Part shown: positions 17,348-26,209 of the stretch, piece after piece | How positions within the stretch are numbered: position 1 is the first letter of the stretch | How the letters are laid out: each line of letters opens with the position of its first letter | Origin: Actinomadura litoris | GTDB taxonomy: Bacteria > Actinomycetota > Actinomycetes > Streptosporangiales > Streptosporangiaceae | Reading direction: 5' to 3' | NCBI RefSeq assembly: GCF_009733595.1 | Contig: NZ_WOFH01000012.1 | Location: forward strand, 186,001-250,000 | DNA length: 64,000 nt | The notes under the pieces: generated by a model | Database searches by the model: none | What the model was told of the DNA's origin: nothing | What the model saw: only the letters and a program-made list of their open reading frames with translations | Program-made: the position numbers and the translations under genes

Positions 17348-17407
17348 ATTCCGACGCGGTGTCTTGTCGAAGGGCTGAGGACGGATGACAGAAAGGACGG
17401 GGCGGCG

Positions 17408-17848
17408 ATGCCTGCGCGACACGAGGTGCACGAAACCGAGATCAGGCGGCGGATCGACGAGATCGTCACGGGGGTCCGGGCCAAGGACCTTGACCGCCTG
17501 GAGCGGCTCTACGCGGCGGACGTGGTGTCCTTCGACGTCGAGCCGCCCCTGCGGCATGTGGGCGTCGCGGCGAAGATGAGCAACTGGGAGACGGTGTTCA
17601 CCGTCTTCCGCGATGTGACCTACGAGGTCCGCGACCTGACCGTCACCGCAGGCGACGAGGTGGCGTTCGGCCACTGCTTCGGCCGGCTCGGCGGCACGCT
17701 GGAGGACGGGACGGCGACGAGCGGCATATGGGTCCGGGCCACCTTCTGCTTCCAGAGGGTCGAGGGCACCTGGCTGATCGTCCATGATCAGGCCTCGGTA
17801 CCGCTCGACATCCGGAGCGGCCAGGGAGTGACCGACCTGGAACCCTGA
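17408..17848 (+). CDS. SnoaL-like / NTF2-fold protein
   Basis: 146 residues. The pattern IRRRIDEIVTGVRAKDLDRL ... LYAADVVSFDVEPPL ... CFQRVEGTWLIVHDQASVPL is that of the calcium/calmodulin-kinase-II association-like branch of SnoaL/NTF2 proteins ('nuclear transport factor 2 family'). No catalytic residues can be assigned; many members bind small hydrophobic ligands. GGACGGGGCGG precedes the ATG. The gene is single and ends at a strong terminator-like hairpin. Confidence 0.8.
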   Translation: MPARHEVHETEIRRRIDEIVTGVRAKDLDRLERLYAADVVSFDVEPPLRHVGVAAKMSNWETVFTVFRDVTYEVRDLTVTAGDEVAFGHCFGRLGGTLEDGTATSGIWVRATFCFQRVEGTWLIVHDQASVPLDIRSGQGVTDLEP

Positions 17849-17861
17849 GAACGACCGCAGG

Positions 17862-17885
17862 GCGGCCCGGAGCACTCCGGGCCGC
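17862..17885. terminator. Hairpin terminator between convergent genes
   Basis: A 10-bp perfect G/C-rich stem with a four-base GCAC loop lies between the stop of the SnoaL-like gene (17848) and the stop of the TPR protein gene (17900). It can serve both strands. Confidence 0.75.
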
Positions 17886-17899
17886 GCGTCTCCGGGAAC

Positions 17900-20233
17900 T
17901 CAGTAGGCCGCCTTGCTCACTCGGCCGATCTTCTGGCGTTCTTCGGCATAGGCGTTGGCGACAGCGGTGTCGGTGTGCCGTTTGCCCTTCCGCCAGAACC
18001 GCTGCGCGAGTCTGCGGTTGCCGTGCTCGGCGTACACCCGGCCGAGTTGGGCGTAGGCCGCGCCGGTGGTCTCCGGCGGTGCCTCCGGGTCATTGATGAT
18101 CTGCTGGAGGGCGAGTTCCGCGTCGTCGGGCTGGTCCAGGTGGACCAGGCAGGCGAGTTGGAAGGCCGCGCGATGGGCGATGTCGGGATTCTCGGTCGCC
18201 AGTGCCCGGAGGTATGCGTCGATGGCGGTGGGGAGGTCGTCGAGGTCTTCGGCCAGCTGCCCCAGCAGGTACGCGGCCCGGGGCGCGTAGTCCCGGTTCT
18301 CGGTCGCGATCGCGCGACGGAACGCCTGCGCGGCCGAGATGGGACACGACATACAGGCGTGGGCGATGCCGAGTTTGAAGGCGGCGGCCGCCTTGATGTC
18401 CGGGTCGTCGTATTCGGCGGCGATCTCCCATGGTTCGATCGCCATGGCGGGGCTGCCCACCACTTCGAAATGCAGCATGCCCAGGGTGAAGGCGATATGA
18501 CCGGCCCGCGGGTCGCCCGCCTCGATGCGGCGCAGGCACGCGTCGTGAACGCGCAGGACCAGGCGGAGCTGGTCGAGGACGTCCAGATGGCGGCTGTTCA
18601 TGACCAGCACGCCGACCGGAACGATGGCCCCGAGGACGTTCTCCACGGCCTCGCCCTCAAGCACGGAGAACAGGGAGTCCAGACCACGGTCGTGTTCGGC
18701 GCGCTCGGCCTCGGCGAGCCTGTGCGCGGCGCGCACGGCGTAGTCGGGATCGGCGCCGCAGACCGCGATCCGGTAGGCCTGGCCGGACAGTCGCGTGTCG
18801 CCGTCGGCCTCGGCGATCCGGCCCACGCCGTAGGCGGCCCACTCCCGCACGGGCGTGTCGGCCTCGATCATCAGATGGCGCAGCATCGGCGCGACGCCCG
18901 GGATCGAGCAGGGGCCGCCGCGCATCAGCAGTTCGGCGGCGTGCACGGCGAGCTCGTGCGCGGCCTGCCGGGTCCTCGGGTCCAGGTGGCCGAGGAGGTC
19001 GGTGTAGATGTCCGCCGCCGTCCGATCGTCTTCGAGGGCGATGGCGATATGGGCTCGCATGAAACCCAGCCGCGCCATCTCCTCCTCGCCGGGCGGCACG
19101 TCGGACGCCTCCGCCTTGTCGAGTAATTCCCGCGCGGCGGTGAGGTCGCCCCGAGCCAGGAACACTCCGGCCATGGTGATCTGAAGGTCCGCGCGGTGCA
19201 GGAAGTCCCATTCGAGCGCCTCGTTGATCCGCCGCTCGGCTTCGGCGTACTCACCGCGTTCGGCGAGGATCCGCGCGAGATCGGCGACCGCGCGTCCGGA
19301 CTCGAACAGGTCGTCCAGATCGATGACCTGACGCAGCACCCGCTCGGCCGCGGCGGCGTCCCCCGACCGGACCAGCAGGGCCGCCAGGACCCGTCCGTCG
19401 AAGGCCGCCAGGAAGGGGACCATGCAGTCGAAGGCGATCCGCCCGGCGTTGATCGCCCCGGCCTCGTCCTCGGCCTGGAGGCGCAGGTCCCGCAGGAGGC
19501 GGGCGGCGGGATGCGTCACCAGCCGGTGGCGGCAGTCGATCGCCCGCCGGAGCAGGGCCTCGGCCGCCGGGCGCCCGGCGTCGCTCTCCAGTTCGGCCAG
19601 GGCGAGGATCGCCCGCGGCGCGATCGCGAAATGCCCCTCCTCGACCATCCGCTCGAACGCGATCCGCGCCGCGCCGTGACCGCCCTCGTCCAGGTCGATC
19701 TCGGTGAGGTACCACCGGGCCAGCGCCGCCGCGTCGGGGTCGTCGCCCTCGACGGCGTGGGCCAGGTGCGCCCGTGCGGCCTCGCGGCCCCCATGGCGCC
19801 CGGCCAGGGCCCTGGTCGCCAGGGCGACCGCCGCCATCGGGGTCACCGCCCTGCCCGCCGCGTCCACCAGGCTCTCCCGCGGCTGCGAGACCCAGAGCAG
19901 GACGCCGTCGGCGAGTTCGTAGCGTCCGGCGCCGTCCACGACCAGCAGGGCCGGATCAGCGGTCGCCAACGCGAGCCCGGCCTCGAACCCCCTCGGCGTC
20001 AGCGCGGCCATCCGGCGGACGGCCTGCCGGTAGAGCAGGGACACCGGAATCCCGACGCCCGCCGCCTGCCACCAGTCCGTGGCGGCCAGCACCACGGCCC
20101 GCGTCTCCGCGCCCGCCGCCAGCGCCTCGTCGAACCGCTGGGCCAGGAGCAGGGCGTCCCGTTCGATCCCGGGCCCGTCGAGTTCCGCGAGCACGTGCTC
20201 CGACCCGTCCCACCCGTCCCCGACCGGTCGCAT
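17900..20233 (-). CDS. Large tetratricopeptide-repeat protein
   Basis: 777 residues from an ATG at 20233 preceded by GGAGG seven bases upstream. The chain is almost entirely helical TPR/Sel1-like repeats: successive segments such as AAERVLRQVIDLDD, YAEAERRINEALEWD, LTAARELLDKAEA, AAQAFRRAIATENRDYAPRA and AIDAYLRALATENPDIAHRA. Residues 1-120 carry no repeat and no nucleotide-binding motif that I can see. No signal peptide or membrane segment, so it should be a cytoplasmic scaffold or sensor. The neighbouring genes give no clue to function. The frame continues upstream but loses coding character. Confidence 0.8.
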   Translation of the reverse strand: MRPVGDGWDGSEHVLAELDGPGIERDALLLAQRFDEALAAGAETRAVVLAATDWWQAAGVGIPVSLLYRQAVRRMAALTPRGFEAGLALATADPALLVVDGAGRYELADGVLLWVSQPRESLVDAAGRAVTPMAAVALATRALAGRHGGREAARAHLAHAVEGDDPDAAALARWYLTEIDLDEGGHGAARIAFERMVEEGHFAIAPRAILALAELESDAGRPAAEALLRRAIDCRHRLVTHPAARLLRDLRLQAEDEAGAINAGRIAFDCMVPFLAAFDGRVLAALLVRSGDAAAAERVLRQVIDLDDLFESGRAVADLARILAERGEYAEAERRINEALEWDFLHRADLQITMAGVFLARGDLTAARELLDKAEASDVPPGEEEMARLGFMRAHIAIALEDDRTAADIYTDLLGHLDPRTRQAAHELAVHAAELLMRGGPCSIPGVAPMLRHLMIEADTPVREWAAYGVGRIAEADGDTRLSGQAYRIAVCGADPDYAVRAAHRLAEAERAEHDRGLDSLFSVLEGEAVENVLGAIVPVGVLVMNSRHLDVLDQLRLVLRVHDACLRRIEAGDPRAGHIAFTLGMLHFEVVGSPAMAIEPWEIAAEYDDPDIKAAAAFKLGIAHACMSCPISAAQAFRRAIATENRDYAPRAAYLLGQLAEDLDDLPTAIDAYLRALATENPDIAHRAAFQLACLVHLDQPDDAELALQQIINDPEAPPETTGAAYAQLGRVYAEHGNRRLAQRFWRKGKRHTDTAVANAYAEERQKIGRVSKAAY

Positions 20234-20511
20234 CCGAAGCCCTCCACTAACGATCCGTAGCCGACTCGAAACTCTTCGAAACCAAGCTAGGCAGGGCACC
20301 GCCCCACCGCACGGGCCAGTACAAAAAACGCATGGGTCCTCGCGATGTCCCGGCGGCAGGGGCCTTGCCGGGGCGAAGCACCTCCCACCGGCGGCCTCCC
20401 GACCGGGCGGCGCGGTCGCGGTTCTTCCGAAAGCCCACGTCAGCCGCCTCGCGCGCATGGAACGCCTCGGGCGGGGCACAGGGTCGCCCGTAGGTCGGAA
20501 GGGAGTAGGGC

Positions 20512-20718
20512 ATGGGAATGCTGGAACGTCTCTGGCGACGGGGAACGAGACCGCGGGGCCGGGCGCGGGCGTCGCGGGAGCGGCACCGCGTGCCGACCTT
20601 CCGGGAGATGCACGCGAGGATGCGCACCGAGCGCGCCGAGGCCACCCTCATGGCGACCGAGGCGAAGATCCACCAGGAAGCGGCGCGGTACCGCCGCGGC
20701 CTCCGCCGCAGCGGCTGA
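20512..20718 (+). CDS. Small basic hypothetical protein
   Basis: 68 residues, extremely Arg-rich at the N-terminus (RRGTRPRGRARASRERH) and helical after that. AAGGGAG precedes the ATG. It lies 48 bases before the CsbD gene on the same strand and could share its transcript. No family recognised; the arginine richness and small size mean it could be a nucleic-acid-binding stress protein or not be translated at all. Confidence 0.5.
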   Translation: MGMLERLWRRGTRPRGRARASRERHRVPTFREMHARMRTERAEATLMATEAKIHQEAARYRRGLRRSG

Positions 20719-20766
20719 GCCGTCGGGCGAAGCCGTGGACGGCGGGCCGACCTGAAGGAGGACCCC

Positions 20767-20961
20767 ATGGGGCTGTTCGACAAGCTGAAGAACAAGACGC
20801 AGCGCGCCAAGGGCCGCGCCAAGGAGAACGCGGGGCGCGAGTCCGGTGACCCGTACCTGGAGGCGGAAGGCCGCAAGGACCGCCTGGCGGGCGGCGCCAA
20901 GCAGGTCGGCGAAAAGGCCAAGGACGCGGCCCGGGAGGTCCGGCGCACCACGGAGCGGTGA
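20767..20961 (+). CDS. CsbD family small stress protein
   Basis: 64 residues: MGLFDKLKNKTQRAKGRAKE, then an intervening acidic turn and RKDRLAGGAKQVGEKAKDA. This lysine/alanine-rich amphipathic pattern is that of CsbD-like proteins, general-stress proteins of unknown mechanism under SigB control in Bacillus. AAGGAGG stands five bases before the ATG. Short but convincing by composition and ribosome site. Confidence 0.75.
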   Translation: MGLFDKLKNKTQRAKGRAKENAGRESGDPYLEAEGRKDRLAGGAKQVGEKAKDAAREVRRTTER

Positions 20962-21754
20962 CGCCCCTCCTCCATATCCCGGTAGCACGAGCCGGTGCTC
21001 GGCGCCGACGTGAATGACCGGGCGGTCGTTGGACGATATTCTCCACAGTCAGACTCACCGGCCCCGGCGAAGACCCCGGGGCCGGTGGGTGCTGAATCGT
21101 ATGCACCTGGAAATTACTCAGCGGTTGCAGGGCGCGAGCGGCGCCGAGGAGTTCCGGCTCCGGGTGGGCATCGGTCGAACGCACGGACGCCGGTCGCATA
21201 AGCCGGACGCGCCGTTCATGTGAGTACGGTCCGATAACGTTCACCGTCATCTCACGCACTTAGCCGCGCGACGCCGGAGCGGTCCGCAGCACGAGGTCAC
21301 CGCCGACCGCGACCCCCTCGGCAGGCAAGCGTTCCGCGCTTCTTGGCCCGCTCCACATTTGCTTTCCGGGCGAATCGGGCGGCGCAGCCTGAAATGGCAC
21401 GGCAACTTCCTCGCGTTGTTGAGCCCCCTTCCGGACACCTATCTCACTCTGGCCTGTAGCGGCCACCCGCATGTAGCTCAAGCTAGTCGATGCCCCCGCG
21501 CAGTCGAATTGACCTGTGCCAACCGGAGACGCGGTGGCCGGAAAGCCTTCTTGGGGTCGACCCTTAACAAGAGCGGTCAGGGGATTGAAAATCCAATGGC
21601 CGCTGAACGCGCACGTCACGCCTCTTGCGTCACCTACTATTCACCTACCCCTTTCCTCGCCTCCAGTCGCAGCCGTTAAATCTTGGTTCCCGCGGCCCAC
21701 GAGTGGCGGGTGCGATACGGGTCTGGTTTCCAGATGGTCGAAGGAGTGCGATCT
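20962..21754. other. Long intergenic region with one hairpin
   Basis: 793 bases without a gene I can support. A perfect 12-bp stem (21056-21067 with 21076-21087, loop of 8) may terminate the csbD transcript. The rest, notably 21240-21700, is more A/T-rich than its surroundings and probably includes the promoter and leader of the sortase gene; short reading frames here lack ribosome sites and coding bias. I recognised no riboswitch. Confidence 0.5.
21056..21087. terminator. Strong G/C hairpin downstream of csbD
   Basis: The arms 21056-21067 and 21076-21087 are perfectly complementary over 12 bases. The hairpin is about 95 bases after the csbD stop. Confidence 0.55.
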
Positions 21755-22396
21755 GTGAGGAATAGCGGTCGGCGCAGGCGTGCGCTCATCGTCGTGGGGG
21801 GCCTTTCCGCCGTACTGACCGCGTTAGCGGCTCTCCAGGCGGCGCGGAACGACCCGGCGAAATCGGCTCCGCCCATGCCGCGGCCCGACGCGTCCCGTCC
21901 GATCGGGCCCGCCACCACGCCGGACCTGCCGCCCTCGCCGCCCGTCCGCATCGAGGTGCCGCGCATCGATGTCCGGACCCCGCTGATGAAGCTCGCCAAG
22001 AACCCGGACCAGACCGTCGAGGTGCCGCCGCCGAGCCGCGCCCAGGAGGCCGGCTGGTACCGGCTCGGCGCCGCGCCCGGCAGCCGCGGCGCCGCCGTGA
22101 TCATCGGGCATGTGGACACGGCGGACGGCCCGGCCGTGTTCTACCGGCTCGGCCGCCTGCGACCGGGCGACCGGGCGAGCGTGCTGCGCGCCGACGGACG
22201 CACCGCCGTCTTCGGGATCGACTCCGTCGAGCGCTTCGCCAAGGACCGCTTCCCCACGAACCGCGTCTACGGCGACCCCGGCTACGCGGCGATCCGCCTC
22301 ATCACCTGCGGGGGACGCTTCGACCGCGACGCCGGCCACTACCTCGACAACGTCATCGCCTTCGGCCACCTGCTGGGCTCCGGGCGGGCACGCTGA
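21755..22396 (+). CDS. Class F sortase
   Basis: 213 residues from a GTG at 21755 with AAGGAG eight bases before it; an in-frame ATG at 21734 is the alternative. An N-terminal basic stretch (RRRR) and one membrane segment (about 10-30) anchor it outside-facing. The sortase domain follows: H119 in IIGHVDT, C185 in RLITCGG and a following Arg (R188), the catalytic triad of class F sortases. Their substrates in actinomycetes are mostly unknown. It ends one base before the glycosyltransferase start, so the two are probably co-transcribed. Confidence 0.88.
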   Translation: MRNSGRRRRALIVVGGLSAVLTALAALQAARNDPAKSAPPMPRPDASRPIGPATTPDLPPSPPVRIEVPRIDVRTPLMKLAKNPDQTVEVPPPSRAQEAGWYRLGAAPGSRGAAVIIGHVDTADGPAVFYRLGRLRPGDRASVLRADGRTAVFGIDSVERFAKDRFPTNRVYGDPGYAAIRLITCGGRFDRDAGHYLDNVIAFGHLLGSGRAR

Positions 22397-22397
22397 C

Positions 22398-23642
22398 ATG
22401 CGTCCAGTGTCCGGGGGCGGCACGGCCGTCCCACCGAGGTTCGCGCGGCCCGGATCGCCCGCCGGGCGACACCGCGCGGCGCCCATCGTGACCACGTCCG
22501 ACCGGCTCGCCTCGGTGATCACGTCCGCCCCGCGCCCGCGCGCCGCCCCCAAACACAGGGACGGCAGGCGGAGCCTCCCGCCCGTACGCGCGGACGCGAT
22601 GTGGGTCACGGTCCTGATCCCGGCGCACAACGAGGTCGGCCAGATCACCGAGACGATCGCCTCGCTCCGCCGCCAGGAACGTCCGCCGGACCAGATCGTG
22701 GTGATCGCGGACAACTGCACCGACGGCACCGCCGCGTTCGCGCAGCTCTGCGGTGTCGAGATCGTCGGCACCCGGGCCAACCGGCACAAGAAGGCCGGCG
22801 CGCTGAACCAGGTCCTCGACCGCCTCCTCCCGATCCTGGGCCCGAACGACGCGGTCATGGTGATGGACGCCGATTCGGCGCTCGACCCGGGCTTCATCCG
22901 GCACGGCGTCGGCTACCTCGCCACCGGCCGGTACGCGGCCGTCGGCGGCACCTTCACCGGCAAGCCGGGCGGCGGCGCGGTCGGCATGTTCCAGCGCAAC
23001 GAGTACGCCCGCTACGCCCGTGACGTCCGGCGCCTGCACGGTAAGGCGCTCGTCCTCACCGGCACCGCGACGATCTTCCGCGCCACCACCCTCCAGGAGG
23101 TGGTCGCCGCCCGCCGCGACCGCCGCCTCCCCGGTCTGCCGCACGTCTACGACGTCCGCGTGCTGACCGAGGACAACGAGCTCACCCTCGCCATCCTCCA
23201 CCTCGGCTTCCGCATCCTCTGCCCCGCCGAGTGCACCCTGACCACCGAGGTCATGCCGACCTGGCGCGAACTCGCCCGGCAGCGGCTCCGCTGGAAGCGG
23301 GGCGCGCTGGAGAACCTCGTCGACTACGGCTGGACGCCGATCACCCGCCCCTACTGGGGCCGCCAACTGCTGTCCCTGATCGGCATCATCGTGATCACCG
23401 CCTACCTGGGCTCGCTCGCCTACTCGGTGATCTGGCTCGGCGGGGTGAAGCTCAACCCCCTCTGGGCCGGCGTCACCGTCATCTTCATGGTCGAGCGGGT
23501 GGTGAGCGTCCGGCGGCGCGGCGCCGTCCAGATGGCGCTCGCCTCCACCATCGTCGTCGAAATGATCTTCGACGTCTTCCTCCAGACCGTCCAGGCGCGC
23601 GCGTTCTGGCAGGCCGCCTGGCGCAAAGAAAGGAAATGGTAG
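22398..23642 (+). CDS. Processive family 2 glycosyltransferase (PgaC/cellulose-synthase-like)
   Basis: 414 residues if started at the ATG at 22398; the conserved part begins at MWVTVLIPAHNE (22600), so later starts are possible. The GT2 motifs are complete: VMVMDADSAL (DxD), TEDNELTLAI (the TED-type base) and RQRLRWKRG (QxxRW). Two to three membrane helices follow (LLSLIGIIVITAYLGSLAY and onward). This is the architecture of polysaccharide synthases such as poly-N-acetylglucosamine synthase. With the sortase upstream and a tiny membrane peptide downstream, it suggests a surface-polymer locus. Confidence 0.85.
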   Translation: MRPVSGGGTAVPPRFARPGSPAGRHRAAPIVTTSDRLASVITSAPRPRAAPKHRDGRRSLPPVRADAMWVTVLIPAHNEVGQITETIASLRRQERPPDQIVVIADNCTDGTAAFAQLCGVEIVGTRANRHKKAGALNQVLDRLLPILGPNDAVMVMDADSALDPGFIRHGVGYLATGRYAAVGGTFTGKPGGGAVGMFQRNEYARYARDVRRLHGKALVLTGTATIFRATTLQEVVAARRDRRLPGLPHVYDVRVLTEDNELTLAILHLGFRILCPAECTLTTEVMPTWRELARQRLRWKRGALENLVDYGWTPITRPYWGRQLLSLIGIIVITAYLGSLAYSVIWLGGVKLNPLWAGVTVIFMVERVVSVRRRGAVQMALASTIVVEMIFDVFLQTVQARAFWQAAWRKERKW

Positions 23643-23645
23643 GTC

Positions 23646-23819
23646 ATGTACAACCATCCCCCCGTCGGCGGTGTGGCCGCCGGTTTCGGCGGCACCGCCG
23701 CCGCGTCCCCGTGGCTGGGCCTCCAGGCCCTCTGGGTCGGCCTGGCCATCTTCACCCTGATCTCCGCGGCACTGGCGCTGAAGCGGACCCTCCCCGCCCG
23801 ACGGGCCAACGACGGCTGA
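23646..23819 (+). CDS. 57-residue membrane peptide with sorting-signal-like layout
   Basis: The frame runs from an ATG four bases after the glycosyltransferase stop to TGA at 23817-23819. The peptide has a Gly/Ala-rich N-terminus (VGGVAAGFGGTAAASPW), a single hydrophobic helix (about 25-45) and a positively charged end (LKRTLPARRAN). That order (short extracytoplasmic part, helix, basic tail) is the order of a sortase sorting signal, but no LPxTG-type pentapeptide is present. Coding bias and tight spacing support it as a real gene. Confidence 0.65.
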   Translation: MYNHPPVGGVAAGFGGTAAASPWLGLQALWVGLAIFTLISAALALKRTLPARRANDG

Positions 23820-24702
23820 TGACGGGCGTCCGATGCACCGGCGGCGCGGAGCGCCTTCAGACGATCAGTTCCGCCGAGGCCGGTAAGCAAGACCATAGAT
23901 CGGAAATCATGCGGTCGGCGCTCAGCGAGCCTCGCGCCTCTTGAGACTCGCGATCCGCCGTGACGCGCGGCCCCGGCGTACCGCACCGATCGCCTTATGA
24001 AATACGGATGCCTCGGGACGCTCACGCACCACGCCCGGCGATCCGTGCACGGCAGGCCCCGAAAAGGGGCCGCCGCGCGACCGCCCGGACACGTCCGAAG
24101 ATCATCGGCAAGCGACGCACTGACCGCGCGGGCGGGACCGCCGCTCCCGCCCGCGCGGCCACGGCCCGGTCGCGATGCCGCTCCCGACGGTCGCGGACGC
24201 AGAAGCCGTCTCAGAGAAACCCAGCCACGCCCCCGCAGCCCAGAAGCGCGCCGTCCCCGGCCCACAGCGGCGAGGCGCCGCAAAGAAACCCCGCGAAGGC
24301 GCCCAAAAGCGCCGTCAGGACTTTAAACGATCATCCTGTCCCGCGAATTGGCCTGTCGGGGCCGCCTCAAAAACAGGCCGTTCGTGGTACGACCGTGACC
24401 CCTCTCCCTGCCGCGCCGCTGCGCGAGCCGTAGAGTGCCAACTCGCCTGTGCTGGCCCACGGGGCGTCCGCGGAACGGGGCATGGCCAGCCGTAGGTACC
24501 CGCTTCCCCACCTGCGAGCGAGCCTCGCTCGCTACCAGGCGTCCCTACGGCGCCGGCGACAATGACCGGCACAGGCCATCTTCCGGTAATCCACGCACCG
24601 GGTACATGCCTGCCCATAGTCTTCTGTATCCGTGGGACCGATACAACGAACCGCCAGATGCCCATGAAGCATAGAATTCAAGCTTTGTGAGAGTGAAGAC
24701 CC
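23820..24702. other. Intergenic region at the start of the A/T-richer island
   Basis: 883 bases with no convincing gene. From about 24310 the composition shifts toward A/T. A small inverted repeat (GCGAGCGAG / CTCGCTCGC) lies near 24516-24535. Overlapping frames in 23960-24433 are Pro/Arg/Ala-rich shadows without ribosome sites. Confidence 0.5.
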
Positions 24703-25869
24703 ATGTCGAAGAGGGTGGCCAGTATCGTCCAATGGACGAGCTTTGTCGTCGGAGTTACTGGACTGACGCTCATCAAGGCGTTAAACGGCCATCCCGTCAT
24801 CACAAAGTGGGCGATCGGTCTCGCGTTCGTCGCCTTGGCGATATTTCTGTGTATCCAGATTTTTCGTCGGAATCCGAACCACTTCAGGGGAAAGAAGGCG
24901 GTCGACTCGGCTTGGCGTGCACTGCTCACTCGCGCCGACCACTCGGTTGACGTCTTCGCTGGGGATGTCTCCTGGGTTCAGGACAACAAGACATCGATCT
25001 CGCAGAGAATCGGAGCCGGTGTGGTCGTTCGCGTACTCTGTCGGTGGCCGAGGACGTCGGGACAACTCAAGCAGGTACGCACACTGATCGGCGCCGGCGT
25101 CTACGTAAAATTCTACCCGGAAGACCTGATCAAGGTCCGTGGGCTGGTAGTGGATGCGGGGATCGGCGCAGGCAGAGGGACTGCTCTCACCGTGACCAAG
25201 AGTCCAAAGTCGAGTATCAGTGTTACCGACCAGAGCAGTATGTTTGACTATAGTGCGCTTCGTCACCTGCCCGCGAACGACGCGACTCAGATCGATATGC
25301 TGCATCAGCTGTTCGAATCAGCATGGAAGAGCTTTCCCCAGGGGATCATTTTGAACAAGACGGTGCCCAGTATTGATGAGCTTCGGAAAATCATCGGCCA
25401 GGTCGAGCAGTACGAACGGCTCGGTGTCGGCGACATAAAACTCAAGAAACTCTCTGTGGACTCCCTGTACTCCTGCTGTCGCACGGTGAAGGCCAAGAAG
25501 CTCGACCGAGTTTGGGGTCTCCTCGATGCCTACCAGAAGTTCGGCATCGACTTCTTCGAGCCCTGCAAAGTGGAGACCGACGGCCAGAAGGGGACTCTGC
25601 TGCCCCCTATAATCGAACAGCAGGCCGACGGCAAGCTGGTAATCGTCGATGGCATGCACCGCCTCTTCCAGATGGCCACTCGAACGGAAAAGCAACAAGC
25701 GGTGTGCCTGGTCGTGAGCGGGGCCGGCGCACTACCCTCTACTCCGATTCATTTTTCGGAGGTCCGGATGAGCCCCACCAAAGTGCCGAGGTCCGAGAAC
25801 TTCGCCAACTACGACCATGATCTTTTTCGGGATATCAAAGCGATCGATCGAAGTCTTAAGTTGAGCTAG
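24703..25869 (+). CDS. Membrane-anchored protein with PLD-like middle and ParB/DGQHR-like C-terminal motif
   Basis: 388 residues, with codon use and base composition clearly less G/C-rich than its neighbours. Two membrane helices occupy about 8-27 and 34-54. Residues 65-215 (VDVFAGDVSWV, VVVRVLCRWPRTSG, SISVTDQSSMFDYS) look like one phospholipase-D-fold unit, but I see no HKD catalytic motif. The C-terminal part has PPIIEQQADGKLVIVDGMHR and LFQMATRT (301-327), resembling the nucleotide-binding loop of ParB/sulfiredoxin-fold or DGQHR proteins. I know no protein with this exact combination. The neighbourhood (integrated element, foreign composition) makes a defence or mobile-element role possible; that is inference only. 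Confidence 0.6.
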   Translation: MSKRVASIVQWTSFVVGVTGLTLIKALNGHPVITKWAIGLAFVALAIFLCIQIFRRNPNHFRGKKAVDSAWRALLTRADHSVDVFAGDVSWVQDNKTSISQRIGAGVVVRVLCRWPRTSGQLKQVRTLIGAGVYVKFYPEDLIKVRGLVVDAGIGAGRGTALTVTKSPKSSISVTDQSSMFDYSALRHLPANDATQIDMLHQLFESAWKSFPQGIILNKTVPSIDELRKIIGQVEQYERLGVGDIKLKKLSVDSLYSCCRTVKAKKLDRVWGLLDAYQKFGIDFFEPCKVETDGQKGTLLPPIIEQQADGKLVIVDGMHRLFQMATRTEKQQAVCLVVSGAGALPSTPIHFSEVRMSPTKVPRSENFANYDHDLFRDIKAIDRSLKLS

Positions 25870-26209
25870 CCGGTTTCCGTCTGTCCTCTGGCGGCATCGG
25901 TCATGGACGCGGCCGGGTCCGCATCAACGCCCGCCTGTCGAGATCGGCCTCACCGCCGTCCGAATTGTTTGGAGTCCGCGCGACCTGCGGCACACTAGGG
26001 TCTCGCCTCGCCCCAGCCCAACGGTGGTATCCTCTTTTCCAGGTTGCGGAGAAATCGAACCGCGCACACTGCTCCGGCGGCCATCACCTAACAGTCCGCT
26101 CACCAGGTGTTCACCCAGAAGCGTCGCCGACCGGGCGCGTATCAATAGCGCGGGCCGTGGGGATCCATCCTGAACCGGCAATAGCGCGGCGAACAGTCAC
26201 GCCTTCGCG
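25870..26209. other. Intergenic region in the foreign-looking stretch
   Basis: 340 bases between the PLD/ParB-like gene and the next candidate reading frame. I see no gene, hairpin or repeat that stands out. Confidence 0.4.

Noticed and set aside
21260-21619. 119-codon minus-strand frame before the sortase gene
   Set aside because: Mixed composition without bias or ribosome site; likely leader DNA.
20962-21754. Possible riboswitch upstream of the sortase gene
   Set aside because: I looked for cyclic-di-AMP and cyclic-di-GMP type conserved cores and found none; a covariance-model search would be decisive.
23960-24433. Basic Pro/Arg/Ala-rich frame
   Set aside because: No ribosome site, no coding bias, overlapping equal-length frames on both strands.
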